A DNA stretch of 64,000 bases from Sphingopyxis sp. PAMC25046 (GTDB taxonomy: Bacteria > Pseudomonadota > Alphaproteobacteria > Sphingomonadales > Sphingomonadaceae), in contig NZ_CP039250.1 of the NCBI RefSeq assembly GCF_004795895.1, forward strand, positions 1,798,001-1,862,000, read 5' to 3'. Below, piece by piece: positions 1 through 10,005 of this stretch; position 1 is the first letter of the stretch; each line of letters begins with the position of its first letter. The position numbers and the translations under genes were made by a program. The notes under the pieces were generated by a model, which was not told the DNA's origin, made no database searches, and worked only from the letters and a program-made list of their open reading frames with translations.

Positions 1-740
1 TCAGCGGCGGCACCAAGGGTTTGGGCCGGGCCACCGTCGAACGCTTCCTGGCGGGTGGCGCGAGGGTGATGACTGCAGCCCGCTGCAACCCTGAACCCCC
101 TAGCGGTGCGGAGTTCGTCCGGGCAGACCTGACGACGGCCGCGGGAGGCGAAAGCCTGTCTGCAGCGGCTCTCGCGCACATGGGCGGCGTCGACATCCTT
201 GTCCATGTGATCGGCGGTTCATCCTCACCCGGCGGCGGCTTTGTCGCGCTGACCGACGATCACTGGCTTACCGAACTCAACCTGAACCTTCTGGCAACCG
301 TTCGCCTTGATCGCCTCTTGGTGCCGCAGATGATGGAGCGGGGGAGCGGGGCCGTGGTGCACGTCTCCTCCATCCAGTCAGTCCTGCCCCTCCCCGAGTC
401 GACGACCGCCTATGCCGCCGCCAAGGCCGCGCTCAGGACATACAGCAAGTCGGTGTCCAAGGAACTCGGGCCGAAGGGCGTGCGGGTCAATATCGTCTCC
501 CCCGGCTGGATCATGACTGAAACGTCCGAGGAGCTGCTGAAGCGGCTGCGGGCCGCCAATGGCGGCACGATCGAGGAGGCGCGGCAACTCGTCCTGGATG
601 GCTTGGGCGGGATCCCGATCGGTCGTCCGGCCGACCCCCATGAAGTCGCCGATCTTATCGCCTATCTGGCTTCGGATCGCGCCGCCGCCATCCACGGCGC
701 CGAGTTCGTCATTGACGGCGGCACCGTTCCGACCGTCTGA
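1..740 (+). CDS. SDR family oxidoreductase, 5'-truncated by window edge
   Basis: Classical short-chain dehydrogenase/reductase, a NAD(P)(H)-dependent cytosolic oxidoreductase. The visible frame opens inside the cofactor-binding glycine motif (SGGTKGLG), so only a short N-terminal stretch is missing. The HVIGG segment sits where families have the NAG motif. The catalytic tetrad region is intact: a serine in VVHVSSIQS and the YAAAK motif, followed by the NIVSPGW segment common in the FabG-like branch. The C-terminus ends in the usual VIDGG sequence. The substrate cannot be read from the sequence. A hairpin follows the stop codon within 10 bases. Confidence 0.93.
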   Translation, partial: SGGTKGLGRATVERFLAGGARVMTAARCNPEPPSGAEFVRADLTTAAGGESLSAAALAHMGGVDILVHVIGGSSSPGGGFVALTDDHWLTELNLNLLATVRLDRLLVPQMMERGSGAVVHVSSIQSVLPLPESTTAYAAAKAALRTYSKSVSKELGPKGVRVNIVSPGWIMTETSEELLKRLRAANGGTIEEARQLVLDGLGGIPIGRPADPHEVADLIAYLASDRAAAIHGAEFVIDGGTVPTV

Positions 741-1238
741 GTTTATCGCCCCGACGTTCGCACCTCGTGCGGACGTCGGGAAAGCGCGGGCCGGCGGTGT
801 CGGTCTCCGCGCTTGGAGAACAGGCAGAAGATTTTTGACGCTCTGAGCTGATCCGGTACGGCGGAGACGTACTCGTCTGCTTTTTCGATTTCGGCTCCAA
901 AAACTACCAGTCCGCGACCGGCCAACATGTTTGGGATGAGGCCCCAGCAACTTGGGCAAAAGGGCTTCGCTACCGCGAAGCCCTCTCATCCTCTGCGTTC
1001 GTGACCAAAGGAAGCCCCATCGACTTTCCGGGTCGCGTGGAAAGTCGCTGGCGGTCGAACGCTAGGCCTATTCCGAAGGAAGTCGAGACATATGATTAGG
1101 CTCTCGTCGGTCGGCTACAATTATAAATGCCTGCTCATTGCAATTAGAAGCCTGCGACCCCACTTCCTTAACATCGTCCGCTTCCACCGCGTGCCGGCGA
1201 CTGAGAGACCATTGCGCTCCCGCTGAAGGAGCAAAATC
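741..1238. other. Intergenic stretch of about 500 bases with three hairpins
   Basis: No convincing coding region is visible on either strand. It contains the hairpin at 750-780, a perfect 10-bp stem with a 4-base loop at 961-984, and a perfect 9-bp stem (1021-1029 with 1039-1047). The last part runs into the leader of the next gene. The stretch is a candidate for decayed sequence or an unrecognised small RNA, but nothing in it matches a family I know. Confidence 0.4.
750..780 (+). terminator. Terminator-like hairpin after the SDR gene
   Basis: Two 14-base arms (750-763 and 767-780) are complementary at 13 of 14 positions around a CTC loop, starting ten bases after the SDR stop codon. No T-run follows, so it may instead be a transcript-stabilising or Rho-assisted end. 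Confidence 0.5.
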
Positions 1239-1850
1239 ATGGACCTCAACCAACTTCTCCACCACCATCAGATGGCCTTGATGGCCGTGAGCCAAGCGCG
1301 ACGCGAGGGGCAGGCGATGCCAAACTTTGACCTGCCGCGCTATTATGCCAAAAGGATCAACGAATATCGCGAGCGGCGCGGCTTGAGCGGCGATGCCGAG
1401 GCTATCGCCGATCTCGCTGTATCACCTGCCGGCGCCGTTGAAGCGCCGGACGATCTGGTCAGCGACGTACTGATCGCCGAATTGCTCATGGCGAAGGCCT
1501 TCGAAAAGGCGACACACCAACATCGCGCTGACGGAAGCGTCGGAGCCGACGATCCGGTCGTCGATATTCGCGCCACCCTTCTGGCCGTCGGGCGCGACTT
1601 TTATCGCTCTCTGGGCGTGGAGGACGGCCCTCTCGCCGCCGCGATCGATGAAGCTGCGTCACGCTCGGCGTGGGAAGGCGAGGGCGGAGGCCTGCGTCCA
1701 CCGGGCGACGAGGAGGATGGCATCATCCGGACCTATGTCGAACAATTTGCGGTGGGCGACTATCGCTATTCGAACCTTGCCGATGCCAAAGCCGCCGCGC
1801 GGCGGCAGCGTGACGCGGCGAGCGACGGGCGCGGAGCGACGCCTGCGTGA
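1239..1850 (+). CDS. Hypothetical protein coupled to a HAD phosphatase
   Basis: Soluble 203-residue protein with no signal peptide or membrane segment. I do not recognise its family. The N-terminus is His/Gln-rich (HHHQ near residue 8) and the C-terminus is charged and low in complexity. The start is supported by a strong ribosome site (GAAGGAG, about seven bases upstream). Its stop overlaps the start of the next gene by four bases (GTGA), so the two are translationally coupled and probably act together with the sugar-related HAD enzyme downstream. Confidence 0.75.
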   Translation: MDLNQLLHHHQMALMAVSQARREGQAMPNFDLPRYYAKRINEYRERRGLSGDAEAIADLAVSPAGAVEAPDDLVSDVLIAELLMAKAFEKATHQHRADGSVGADDPVVDIRATLLAVGRDFYRSLGVEDGPLAAAIDEAASRSAWEGEGGGLRPPGDEEDGIIRTYVEQFAVGDYRYSNLADAKAAARRQRDAASDGRGATPA

Positions 1851-2593
1851 AACGGCTGATTGCCCTTGATCTTGATGGAACGCTTGCCGAAAGCAAGCAG
1901 CCGATAGAACCCGCAATGGGTGAGGCGCTTGCCGATCTCCTCGGCGTGGCAGATGTCGCGGTGATATCCGGTGGCGACTGGCCGCAATTCGAAAAACAGG
2001 TGGCGACACGCCTTCCCGAGCGCGCGGACCTCGCCCGGCTCTGGCTCATGCCGACAACCGGCACCAAGCTCTACACGTTCCGCTCGGGCGCGTGGCAGGC
2101 GCGCTATGCCGAAATCTTCGCCGATGCGGAGAAGCGACACATATTCGAAGCCTTCGATGCGGCGCTACTGGCGACCGGGTTCGTTCCCCAAACGGTCTGG
2201 GGCGAACGGATCGAGGATCGCGGGAGTCAGATCACCTTTTCGGCCCTGGGTCAGGAAGCGCCGATCGATGCCAAGGAAAAATGGGATCCCGACTTCGCCA
2301 AACGCAAGGTGATTCAGGCCGAGCTTCGCCAACGTCTGCCCGGTCTGTCGATCAACATGGGCGGGGCGACTTCGATCGACATTACCCGTGAGGGCGTCGA
2401 CAAGGCCTATGGCCTGACGAAGCTAAGCGGCGCCAGCGGTGTCGAACTGGGTGCGATGCTCTTTATCGGCGATGCGATCTTTCCGGGCGGCAATGATTAT
2501 CCGGCGAAGGCGCTGGGCCTCGATACAATCTCCGTACGCAATCCCGAAGAAACGCTTGGAATCATCGGAATCATCGTCGCCTGCCTGAAATGA
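1847..2593 (+). CDS. HAD-IIB family hydrolase, phosphomannomutase-like
   Basis: Cytosolic HAD-superfamily enzyme of 248 residues starting at GTG. Motif I is DLDGT (nucleophile D8, acid/base D10), motif II is VISGG, and the metal-binding motif IV is seen in LFIGDAIFPGGND. The middle section (ITFSALGQ, WDPDFAKR, SIDIT, DKAYGL) closely follows eukaryotic-type phosphomannomutases, so the substrate is probably a hexose phosphate. It may act as a mutase or as a phosphatase of that fold. It lies just upstream of a glycosyltransferase and a mannoside-type phosphorylase, which fits a role in mannosyl metabolism. The exact reaction is inferred. Confidence 0.85.
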   Translation: MKRLIALDLDGTLAESKQPIEPAMGEALADLLGVADVAVISGGDWPQFEKQVATRLPERADLARLWLMPTTGTKLYTFRSGAWQARYAEIFADAEKRHIFEAFDAALLATGFVPQTVWGERIEDRGSQITFSALGQEAPIDAKEKWDPDFAKRKVIQAELRQRLPGLSINMGGATSIDITREGVDKAYGLTKLSGASGVELGAMLFIGDAIFPGGNDYPAKALGLDTISVRNPEETLGIIGIIVACLK

Positions 2594-2666
2594 ATGCGGG
2601 GCGTTGCCGTCTGGCGAGCATGACCGGAATTGGCCTGCGAAGCTTCTCGCGAGGCGTCGGTCAATT

Positions 2667-2691
2667 GGAACAAATGCGCCGCTGAGCTGTT
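2667..2691 (+). promoter_or_regulatory. Candidate EcfG (general stress sigma) promoter
   Basis: GGAAC (2667-2671), then 16 bases, then TGTT (2688-2691). The alphaproteobacterial EcfG consensus is GGAAC-N16/17-CGTT, so one base of the -10 element deviates. It lies about 100 bases upstream of the glycosyltransferase start, and catalase lies further down the same strand, a typical set of general-stress genes. Confidence 0.5.
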
Positions 2692-2790
2692 CTGTTTTCT
2701 GATGCTCCGAGGCCGACTGCGCGCTTCGAAACAAACGACAAAATACTGGGTGAGGCCTTCTGTCGCATCATTTTTTTGGAAGGTATGCCT

Positions 2791-5061
2791 GTGTACGAAA
2801 CGCTTGATCGTAGATCGTTCGATGAAGGTTTGGAGGCGTGCCAAACGCTTCGGCCAAAAACTTCGGATACTGTCCGGATCGCACTGATCGGCGGTTTCCT
2901 TCCGCGGCGCTGCGGCATCGCGACCTTCACCGCCGATATCCACGCATCGCTTGCAGTGGCCGCGCCGGAGATCGCCGTCGATGTATATGCGATGGCGCCG
3001 GCCGCGGTTCCCACGATATTCGACCCCGTTGTTCGCGGCGTCATAACCGAGGGTGACGCCGGTAGCTTTGTCGAGGCGGCCCGGCAAATCGAGGCGAGCT
3101 GTGCCGAGATTGTGTGGCTGCAGCACGAGTTCGGCCTCTTCGGCGGCTTGGCGGGCGATATGATCCTGGAACTGGTAGATCGTGTTTCCGCGCCGCTGAT
3201 CGTTACGCTTCACACGGTGCTCGCCGAACCGGACGCCGATCAGCGCCGCGTGATGGAGCGCTTGATCGCGCGCGCGACCAAGCTGGTCGTCATGTCCGAG
3301 CGCTCGCACGATCTGCTGCGAAGCGTCTATCATGCCGACGACGACCAGATCGCCATGATCGCACATGGCGTCCCCGATCGCCCGTTCGGCCGCGCGTCGC
3401 AGTTCAAGCCGCAGTTCCGCTTTGCGGGCAAACAGGTCGCGCTGACCTTCGGTCTTTTGTCGCCGGGCAAGGGGATCGAGGCGGTCATCGAGGCATTGCC
3501 CGCGATCATCGAAGATCATCCCGACTTCCTTTACTGCATTGCTGGCGCGACGCATCCCAATATGCTGGCGCTTGAAGGCGAGGCCTATCGCGACCGGCTC
3601 CAGGCGCTCGCTGTCTCGCTCGGGGTCGATGCGCATGTCCGCTGGATCAATGCGTTCATGGACACCGACGACCTCCTCGATCTTATCGAGGCGGCGGACA
3701 TCTATGTGACGCCTTACATCGGGGCGCAGCAATCGACGTCGGGTACGCTCGCCTATGCGATGGCGCTGGGCAAGGCCGTGATCTCCACGCCTTACGTGCA
3801 TGCGGTCGAGCTCCTCGCCGACGATCATGGCGTGCTCGTTCCCTTCAACGACAGCGAAGCGATCGCGAACGAAATCCGCTATCTGCTCGGCGATGCCGAC
3901 CGGCTGCTCACGCTGCAGCGTCGCGCCTATGACCGCAGTCGCGACATGATCTGGCCGGTGTTCGCGGAGCGGACCTGTTCGCTGATCGCGGAAAGCCGCG
4001 TCGTGCCGAAAGCTGCGCCTATTCCCGAGCATATCGGTATCGATGGGTTCCTGCGCATTTGCGACGACACCGGCATCCTCCAGCACAGCGTTCATATGGT
4101 CCCCGATCGCGCGCACGGCTATTGCGTCGATGACAATGCGCGGGCGCTGATGCTGATGCATCGGCTCGACGACGATGCGCTCGGCAAGTGCGGACAACTG
4201 ACCCCGGTCTTTGCTGCGTTCGTACTGCATGCCTGGAACCCCGACCGCGGCGAGTTTCGCAACTTCATGGGATTCGCACGCAACTGGCTCGAGGATGTGG
4301 GGTCCGAAGACAGCTGCGGCCGAACCCTCTGGGCGCTCGGCGCGACGGGGCGTGACGCGCGCGACCCCGGTCTGCGGCAATGGGCGCATGAACTGTTCGA
4401 GCGCACCGCGGCATCAGCGCCGGAGTTCCAGTCGCCGCGCGCGATCGCTTTCGCGATGCTCGGCGCCGACTTCGTGCTCGCCGCGCGACCCGCGCATGAT
4501 CTCGCGAACCGGATATTGCGCAGCGGCGCTGACCGGCTGATCGCGCTATATCAAGCCGCGGCGCGACCGGACTGGCGATGGTTCGAGCCGGTCCTTGCCT
4601 ATGACAATGGCCGCCTGCCCGAAGCGATGCTGCGTGCAGGCGTGCGACTTGAGCGCGCGGATGTTACCGCGTGCGGGATCGAAGCGCTGCGGTGGATCAA
4701 CGATGCGCAGGTTTCGCCTTATGGTCACTATCGCCCCGTCGGGTCCGACAGCTTCGGCCATGCCTATGCGCTGCCGCGGCCATTCGATCAGCAGCCGCTC
4801 GAGATTTGGGCCGCGATCGATGCCGCTTCGGCCGCCTATGATGTGACCGGCGACGATATCTGGCTGGCGCACGCGCGGCGCGCTTACGACTGGTTCTCCG
4901 GGCGTAACGACCGCGGCGTGATCGTTGGCGATCCGCTGACCGGGAGCAGCAGGGATGGCATTAACCCGCGCGGCCTGAACCTCAACGAAGGGGCGGAGTC
5001 GGTACTTGCCTATCAGCATGCGACATACGCGATCCGGGATTTTATCCGCAACGCCGACTGA
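2791..5061 (+). CDS. GT4 glycosyltransferase with C-terminal glycosidase-like domain
   Basis: Protein of about 756 residues with two parts. Residues 25-400 form a GT-B retaining glycosyltransferase: the N-terminal GGFLPRRCGIATF loop, the LTFGLLSPGKG segment, and a C-terminal nucleotide-sugar region (TPYIGAQQSTSGTLAY). Residues 410-756 look like an alpha/alpha six-hairpin domain (DDNARAL, WRWFEP, WAAIDAASAAYD). The start is ambiguous: the Shine-Dalgarno GGAAGG (2778-2783) is one base from ATG 2785 but seven bases from GTG 2791, so GTG is preferred. It is followed closely by a GH130 enzyme. It probably builds or remodels a small mannosyl-type glycan or glycoside; the acceptor is unknown. Confidence 0.85.
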   Translation: MYETLDRRSFDEGLEACQTLRPKTSDTVRIALIGGFLPRRCGIATFTADIHASLAVAAPEIAVDVYAMAPAAVPTIFDPVVRGVITEGDAGSFVEAARQIEASCAEIVWLQHEFGLFGGLAGDMILELVDRVSAPLIVTLHTVLAEPDADQRRVMERLIARATKLVVMSERSHDLLRSVYHADDDQIAMIAHGVPDRPFGRASQFKPQFRFAGKQVALTFGLLSPGKGIEAVIEALPAIIEDHPDFLYCIAGATHPNMLALEGEAYRDRLQALAVSLGVDAHVRWINAFMDTDDLLDLIEAADIYVTPYIGAQQSTSGTLAYAMALGKAVISTPYVHAVELLADDHGVLVPFNDSEAIANEIRYLLGDADRLLTLQRRAYDRSRDMIWPVFAERTCSLIAESRVVPKAAPIPEHIGIDGFLRICDDTGILQHSVHMVPDRAHGYCVDDNARALMLMHRLDDDALGKCGQLTPVFAAFVLHAWNPDRGEFRNFMGFARNWLEDVGSEDSCGRTLWALGATGRDARDPGLRQWAHELFERTAASAPEFQSPRAIAFAMLGADFVLAARPAHDLANRILRSGADRLIALYQAAARPDWRWFEPVLAYDNGRLPEAMLRAGVRLERADVTACGIEALRWINDAQVSPYGHYRPVGSDSFGHAYALPRPFDQQPLEIWAAIDAASAAYDVTGDDIWLAHARRAYDWFSGRNDRGVIVGDPLTGSSRDGINPRGLNLNEGAESVLAYQHATYAIRDFIRNAD

Positions 5062-5068
5062 GGGGATT

Positions 5069-6352
5069 ATGGTGCATCTGGTTCAGGATGAATTGCGGCT
5101 CCATGCCGACCCGACGCGCGTCGTCGTGCGGTCCTTTCACCTCGCATGGCAAGCATCGGGTCCCGATCTCGAACGCGTGCAGCGGCTGGCTCGCGAAATC
5201 GTGACGCTCGACACGCGCACCGTGCGCGCCGAGCTCAGTGTGGTGCTGCGCGATTTCGCCGACCGGCACTGGCAGATCGAGAAGGTGTTTGAGGATCGCT
5301 TCGAGCAGATCGAACCCAAACTTGGTCTCGAAGGCTTCACATTGAAGCGCGAGATGCGCCTCTTGATCGGCGCCTATTTCTGTCACGAATATAGTTATGC
5401 GGCGGCGGCGCTGATGAACCCCAGCGTCGTTCGTCATCCCGACCAGACCGGGCTGGAGGAAGGCTGCATCCGCATCCTCCTGTCGCTGCGCGCGGTCGGC
5501 GAGGGTCATATTTCGACGATCGCCTTTCGCGAGGGAATCATTACCTGCGACCGCGAACTGACGCTGCTGCCGCAGCCCGCCTTCGCTACGGCGGCGATGC
5601 TTGGTCCGCACCGCGACGACAAGCCCGACGAGGTCGTTTCGCTCTACCGCCAGAAGGACAGCACCTTGTCGGGAACGGTGATCTTCCCGATTACGGAGGC
5701 GCAGCGCAACGGCCTCGAGGATTTGCGGCTGCTCGAGTTCGAGCGCGACAACGGCAAAAGCGAGTGGATCGGGACCTACACGGCCTACAGCGGCCGTGAC
5801 ATCCAGTCTGAATTGTTGAGGACGCGAGATTTCAAGGATTTCACGCTGAGCCCGATCAAGGGAAAGGCGGGACGCAACAAGGGTATGGCGCTGTTTCCGC
5901 GCAAGATCGACGGGCAATTCTGCATGATCGGTCGCCAGGATGGCAAGAATCTCTATCTGCTGCGCTCGGACATGGTCGATCAGTGGGAGGACGGCGAATT
6001 ATTGCTGGAGCCGCGCTTTCCATGGGAACTCATCCAGATCGGCAATTGCGGCGCGCCGATCGAACTCGACGAGGGCTGGCTGGTGCTGACCCATGGCGTC
6101 GGCGCGATGCGCAAATATGCGATCGGTGCGGTGCTTCTCGACAAGGCCGATCCGTCGAAGGTCATCGGCCGGACGCCCAATCCGATCCTGTCAGCCGCCG
6201 ACGAGGACCGCGAAGGCTATGTCCCCAACGTCGTCTATACCTGCGGCGCGATCCGCGTCGGCGACGATATTTTCCTGCCCTACGGGGTGGCCGACAGTTC
6301 GGTCTGCTTTGCGTTCGTCGCGATCAAGGAGATTCTGGCCGCCATGGCCTAG
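5069..6352 (+). CDS. Glycoside hydrolase/phosphorylase family 130 protein
   Basis: A 427-residue protein with a five-bladed propeller-type pattern of GH130, a family of inverting phosphorylases or hydrolases acting on beta-mannosides. Visible family signatures are GLEDLRLLEF (where GH130 usually has an ED-P-R segment), the GNCGAPIELDEGW region and the GYVPNVVYTCGA segment near the C-terminus. ATG 5069 is chosen because a GAGGGG ribosome site precedes it and only seven bases separate it from the glycosyltransferase stop. That spacing implies one transcript and a linked substrate. Phosphorylase or hydrolase activity cannot be decided from sequence alone. Confidence 0.88.
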   Translation: MVHLVQDELRLHADPTRVVVRSFHLAWQASGPDLERVQRLAREIVTLDTRTVRAELSVVLRDFADRHWQIEKVFEDRFEQIEPKLGLEGFTLKREMRLLIGAYFCHEYSYAAAALMNPSVVRHPDQTGLEEGCIRILLSLRAVGEGHISTIAFREGIITCDRELTLLPQPAFATAAMLGPHRDDKPDEVVSLYRQKDSTLSGTVIFPITEAQRNGLEDLRLLEFERDNGKSEWIGTYTAYSGRDIQSELLRTRDFKDFTLSPIKGKAGRNKGMALFPRKIDGQFCMIGRQDGKNLYLLRSDMVDQWEDGELLLEPRFPWELIQIGNCGAPIELDEGWLVLTHGVGAMRKYAIGAVLLDKADPSKVIGRTPNPILSAADEDREGYVPNVVYTCGAIRVGDDIFLPYGVADSSVCFAFVAIKEILAAMA

Positions 6353-6420
6353 CGAGACGCAACATAAGGCGGAGCGGCGGATTGTAGGAGTGTCGCCTTC
6401 CGCGGCAGAAGGAATGATCG

Positions 6421-8571
6421 ATGCCGAAATCTCCGCCGCCGTCGCCCGCGAACGACCAGGCCCTTCGCGAACACCAGCCGGGCGAAGGTCAGCCGAAGAT
6501 CGAGGTGAGCCGCGGCAATGGTGACGAGCTGCACCAGAATCTGGCATCGGGCGACAAATCGGCCGATACGGCGTTCCTGACCGACAATTTCGGCCACCGG
6601 ATTTCGGACAACCAGAATTCGCTGCGCGCCGGAGAACGCGGGCCGACGCTGCTCGAGGACTTTGTCCTTCGCGAGAAAATCTTCCATTTCGACCATGAGC
6701 GTATTCCGGAGCGCATCGTGCACGCCCGCGGGTCGGGCGCGCACGGCGTGTTCGAATGCACCAAGGCGATCCCCGGGCTGACCAAGGCGTCGATCTTCCA
6801 GAAGGAAGGCGCGACCTGTCCGGTCTTCGTCCGCTTCTCGACCGTCGCGGGCGGCGCGGGCTCGGTCGACACCCCGCGCGACGTGCGCGGCTTCGCGGTG
6901 AAGCTCTACACCGACAGCGGCAACTGGGACCTCGTCGGCAACAATATTCCGGTCTTCTTCATCCAGGATGCGATGAAATTCCCCGACCTCGTCCACAGCG
7001 TCAAGATGGAGGCCGATCGCGGCTATCCGCAGGCGGCGAGTGCACACGATACCTTCTGGGACTTCATCGGGCTGATGCCCGAGGCGATGCACATGATCAT
7101 GTGGGCGATGTCCGACCGCACGATCCCGCGCAGCCTGCGCATGATCGAGGGCTTCGGCGTCCACACCTTCCGGCTCGTCAATGAGAAGGGCGAGGGCAAG
7201 TTCGTCAAATTCCATTGGAAGCCGGTGCTCGGCGTCCAGTCGACGACATGGGACGAGGCGGTCAAGATCGCCGGCGCCGATCCCGATTTCCACCGCCGCG
7301 ACCTGTTCGAGGCGATCGATGCGGGCGATTTCCCGGCGTGGGACCTCGGCGTGCAGGTGTTCGACGAAGCCTTCGCCGAGAAGCAGCCTTATGACGTGCT
7401 CGACGCGACCAAGCTGATCCCAGAGGAGGATATCCCCGTCGAGATCGTCGGCCGCATGACGCTCAACCGCAATGTCGACAATTTCTTCGCCGAGACCGAG
7501 CAGGTCGCCTTCCTGCCGTCGAACATCATTCCAGGGATCGATTTCAGCAACGACCCACTCTTGCAGGGCAGGCTCTTCTCTTATCTCGACACGCAGAAAT
7601 CGCGGCTCGGCACGACCAATTTCCACCAGATCCCGATCAACGCGCCCAAATGCCCGTTCCACAATTTCCAGCGGGACGGGATGATGCAGACGCTCGTGCC
7701 GACCGGGCGTGCCAACTACGAGCCCAACAGCCTTGCCGAAGCCGGAGAGAATGGCGGCCCACGCGCGAGCGCCGAAACGGGCTTCTCGACGTTCACGGCC
7801 AATGACGAGCAGAACGACCCTGCGCAGAAGCTGCGTATTCGCGCCGAACTCTTCGCCGATCATTTCAGCCAGGCGCGACTTTTCTATCTGTCGCAGACCG
7901 AGAATGAGCAGGCGCATATCGCCTCGGCGCTGGTGTTCGAATTGTCGAAGGTCGCGCTCGATCATGTTCGCGCCCGCGTCGTCGGCCAGCTTCGCAACAT
8001 CGATGGGGATCTCGCGACGCGTGTCGCCGCGGGACTTGCGATCGATCTGCCAGCGAAGGAAAAGGCCGCGCGCGCGCCGGTCGATCTCAAAACGTCCGAC
8101 GCGCTGTCGATCCAGAAGAATGCCGATGATACGATGGAGGGCCGCAAGGTCGCGATACTGTTTGCCGAAGGATCGGACAAGGCGGCGATCGACAAGCTGA
8201 AGGGCGACATCGAAAGCGCCGGCGGCACCGCCTTCCTCGTCGCGCCGAAGGTCGGCGGGATCAAGGTCAAGGGCGGCACGCTCAAGGCCGACGGCCAGCT
8301 CGCGGGCTCGCCCTCGGTGCTGTTCGACGCCGTGGCTTCGATCCTGACCGAAGAACAGGCCAAGGCGCTGTCGGGGCAGGGCGCGGCGGTCCAGTGGTTC
8401 ATGGACGCCTATGGCCATTGCAAGACGATCGCGCATGACGAGGCGACGCAATTGCTGCTCGACAAGGCAGGGGTCGAAAAGGACGGCGGGGTCGTTGCGA
8501 TCGACGAGTTCGAAAGCGTCGGCACCCGGCGCCATTGGGCCCGCGAAGCCAGGGTGCGCGATCTTGCCTGA
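6421..8571 (+). CDS. katE: Large-subunit catalase (clade 2, HPII type)
   Basis: Heme catalase of 716 residues that disproportionates hydrogen peroxide in the cytosol. The active-site histidine lies in [12 protein letters not shown], the distal asparagine in [10 protein letters not shown], and the proximal heme tyrosine in the RLFSYLDTQ segment. The length and the C-terminal flavodoxin-like domain (from [10 protein letters not shown] onward, about 150 residues) mark the large-subunit class. A GAAGGA ribosome site supports the start. It follows the GH130 gene by 68 bases on the same strand. HPII-type catalases are commonly part of general stress regulons, consistent with the EcfG-like promoter upstream of the cluster. 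Confidence 0.95.
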   Translation: MPKSPPPSPANDQALREHQPGEGQPKIEVSRGNGDELHQNLASGDKSADTAFLTDNFGHRISDNQNSLRAGERGPTLLEDFVLREKIFHFDHERIPERIVHARGSGAHGVFECTKAIPGLTKASIFQKEGATCPVFVRFSTVAGGAGSVDTPRDVRGFAVKLYTDSGNWDLVGNNIPVFFIQDAMKFPDLVHSVKMEADRGYPQAASAHDTFWDFIGLMPEAMHMIMWAMSDRTIPRSLRMIEGFGVHTFRLVNEKGEGKFVKFHWKPVLGVQSTTWDEAVKIAGADPDFHRRDLFEAIDAGDFPAWDLGVQVFDEAFAEKQPYDVLDATKLIPEEDIPVEIVGRMTLNRNVDNFFAETEQVAFLPSNIIPGIDFSNDPLLQGRLFSYLDTQKSRLGTTNFHQIPINAPKCPFHNFQRDGMMQTLVPTGRANYEPNSLAEAGENGGPRASAETGFSTFTANDEQNDPAQKLRIRAELFADHFSQARLFYLSQTENEQAHIASALVFELSKVALDHVRARVVGQLRNIDGDLATRVAAGLAIDLPAKEKAARAPVDLKTSDALSIQKNADDTMEGRKVAILFAEGSDKAAIDKLKGDIESAGGTAFLVAPKVGGIKVKGGTLKADGQLAGSPSVLFDAVASILTEEQAKALSGQGAAVQWFMDAYGHCKTIAHDEATQLLLDKAGVEKDGGVVAIDEFESVGTRRHWAREARVRDLA

Positions 8572-8580
8572 TCGCCCGTC

Positions 8581-9816
8581 ATGGTGAGCCGCGCATCGGC
8601 GACCCATCATCGCGATCTCCGGACCGGCCAGTCGATCTGGTCGGCACGGCGTCGTCCCGCGATCGCTGCGCGGCCGCTGACAAGGGATATCGCGTGCGAC
8701 GTGGTCGTCGTCGGGGCTGGCGTGTCGGGCGCGCTGATCGCGGAGACGTTGTCGGAAGCGGGGCTCAACATCGTGATCGTCGATCGCCGGGGTCCCGCCG
8801 AAGGATCGACCGCCGCGTCGACCGCCATGCTGCAATATGAGCTCGATATCCCGCTGACCTTGATGGCCGAGCGGATCGGGCGCGAAAAGGCCGAACGCAT
8901 CTGGCGGCGATCGCGCCAGTCGGTCGATGCACTACGCGAACGGACCGAGCGGCTGGGCCTCGCCGTCGATGGGGCGACGCGCGCCTCGATCTATCTCGAC
9001 GGCAACGTCCTCGACGCCGAAGGTCTTGCGCGTGAAGCCGACGCCCGGCGGCGCGCGGGGTTCGAGGTCGAGCTGCTCAAACCTGCCGCGGTGCTGGATC
9101 GCTACGGGATCAAGGGACGCCACGCGCTGCTAGGCTTTGGCAATTATTCCGCGGATCCGCGCCGCCTGACGGCAGGCTATCTGAACGTCGCGCTGACACG
9201 GGGCGCCCGGCTCTACTCGCCCGTCGATATCTGCGACATCGCGCCGACGGGCGAAGGTGTAACATTGGTCTCGGCGCGCGGGCCAAGCATTCGCGCGCGC
9301 CATGTCGTCATGGCAACGGGTTATGAGATGATGAAGGGGATTCCGCGCAAGGGGAACAAGATCATCTCGAGCTGGTCGATCGCCACGCGTCCACAACCCC
9401 GCGCCATCTGGCCGACCGCCGCGATGATATGGGAAGCCGCCGATCCCTACCTCTACATCCGGACCACCCCGCGCGGAGAAATCATCTGCGGCGGCGAGGA
9501 TGAGGAAATCGGTGACGCGGCTCTCCGCGATGCGAAGCTCCCCGACAAGGCAGCGACGCTATCGCGAAAGCTTGCTGCCCTGTTACCGGGAGTGGATGCG
9601 GAACCGGCTTATAGCTGGGCCGGCAGTTTCGGCGACAGCCCGGTCGGTACCCCGACTATCGGTCGGATTCCGGGTATGCCGAACTGCTATGCCGCGATGG
9701 GCTATGGCGGCAATGGCATCACCTTCTCGATGATGGCCGCGCAGGTGCTGCGCGGCCTGATTTGCGGCTATGGCGATCCCGACGCCGATCTGGTCAGCTT
9801 CCACCGCAGTTTTTGA
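8581..9816 (+). CDS. FAD-dependent oxidoreductase, DAO/DadA family
   Basis: A 411-residue flavoprotein of the D-amino-acid oxidase superfamily. After about 38 residues comes the dinucleotide-binding motif VVVVGAGVSG, with VDRRGP at the end of the second strand. The C-terminal FAD-contact segment is MGYGGNGITFS. Such enzymes oxidise amines or amino acids such as glycine, sarcosine or D-amino acids; the substrate is not deducible here. The start codon follows the catalase stop by nine bases without a clear ribosome site, so it may depend on translation of the catalase gene. Confidence 0.85.
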   Translation: MVSRASATHHRDLRTGQSIWSARRRPAIAARPLTRDIACDVVVVGAGVSGALIAETLSEAGLNIVIVDRRGPAEGSTAASTAMLQYELDIPLTLMAERIGREKAERIWRRSRQSVDALRERTERLGLAVDGATRASIYLDGNVLDAEGLAREADARRRAGFEVELLKPAAVLDRYGIKGRHALLGFGNYSADPRRLTAGYLNVALTRGARLYSPVDICDIAPTGEGVTLVSARGPSIRARHVVMATGYEMMKGIPRKGNKIISSWSIATRPQPRAIWPTAAMIWEAADPYLYIRTTPRGEIICGGEDEEIGDAALRDAKLPDKAATLSRKLAALLPGVDAEPAYSWAGSFGDSPVGTPTIGRIPGMPNCYAAMGYGGNGITFSMMAAQVLRGLICGYGDPDADLVSFHRSF

Positions 9817-9823
9817 CGGCGCG

Positions 9824-9958
9824 TCAGCGATTGCCCTTCGGCTTGGCGGTCATCTGCACCGCGGAGGCCTCTTGGGCTGCGAGCGCGGTCGGCGGCTTCG
9901 CCTTGGCGGCCTTGGGTTTGCGAATCTCGCGATTGCTGCGTTTTTGCGATTTGGCCAT
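9824..9958 (-). CDS. Small basic protein, 44 residues
   Basis: A complete small frame beginning MAKSQKRSNREIRKPK and ending in TAKPKGNR, very rich in Lys, Arg, Ala and Pro, preceded by a GAAGAAAG ribosome site. Very similar short basic proteins recur in sphingomonads in my recollection; none has a function I know. The composition suggests nucleic-acid or ribosome contact, but this is inference. It converges on the flavoprotein gene, with seven bases between the stops. Confidence 0.7.
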   Translation of the reverse strand: MAKSQKRSNREIRKPKAAKAKPPTALAAQEASAVQMTAKPKGNR

Positions 9959-10005
9959 GTCAGATATCTTTCTTCGGTTTCAGGATGCGCGTGTTCGCGA
10001 ACGTG

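Noticed and set aside
2497..4389. Long open frame antisense to the GT4 glycosyltransferase gene
   Set aside because: Arg/His/Asp-rich product without domains; it mirrors the codon pattern of the real gene. The same reasoning applies to the long antisense frames at 6349-8835 (catalase), 25769-28363 (peptidase) and 34146-36509 (rpsA).
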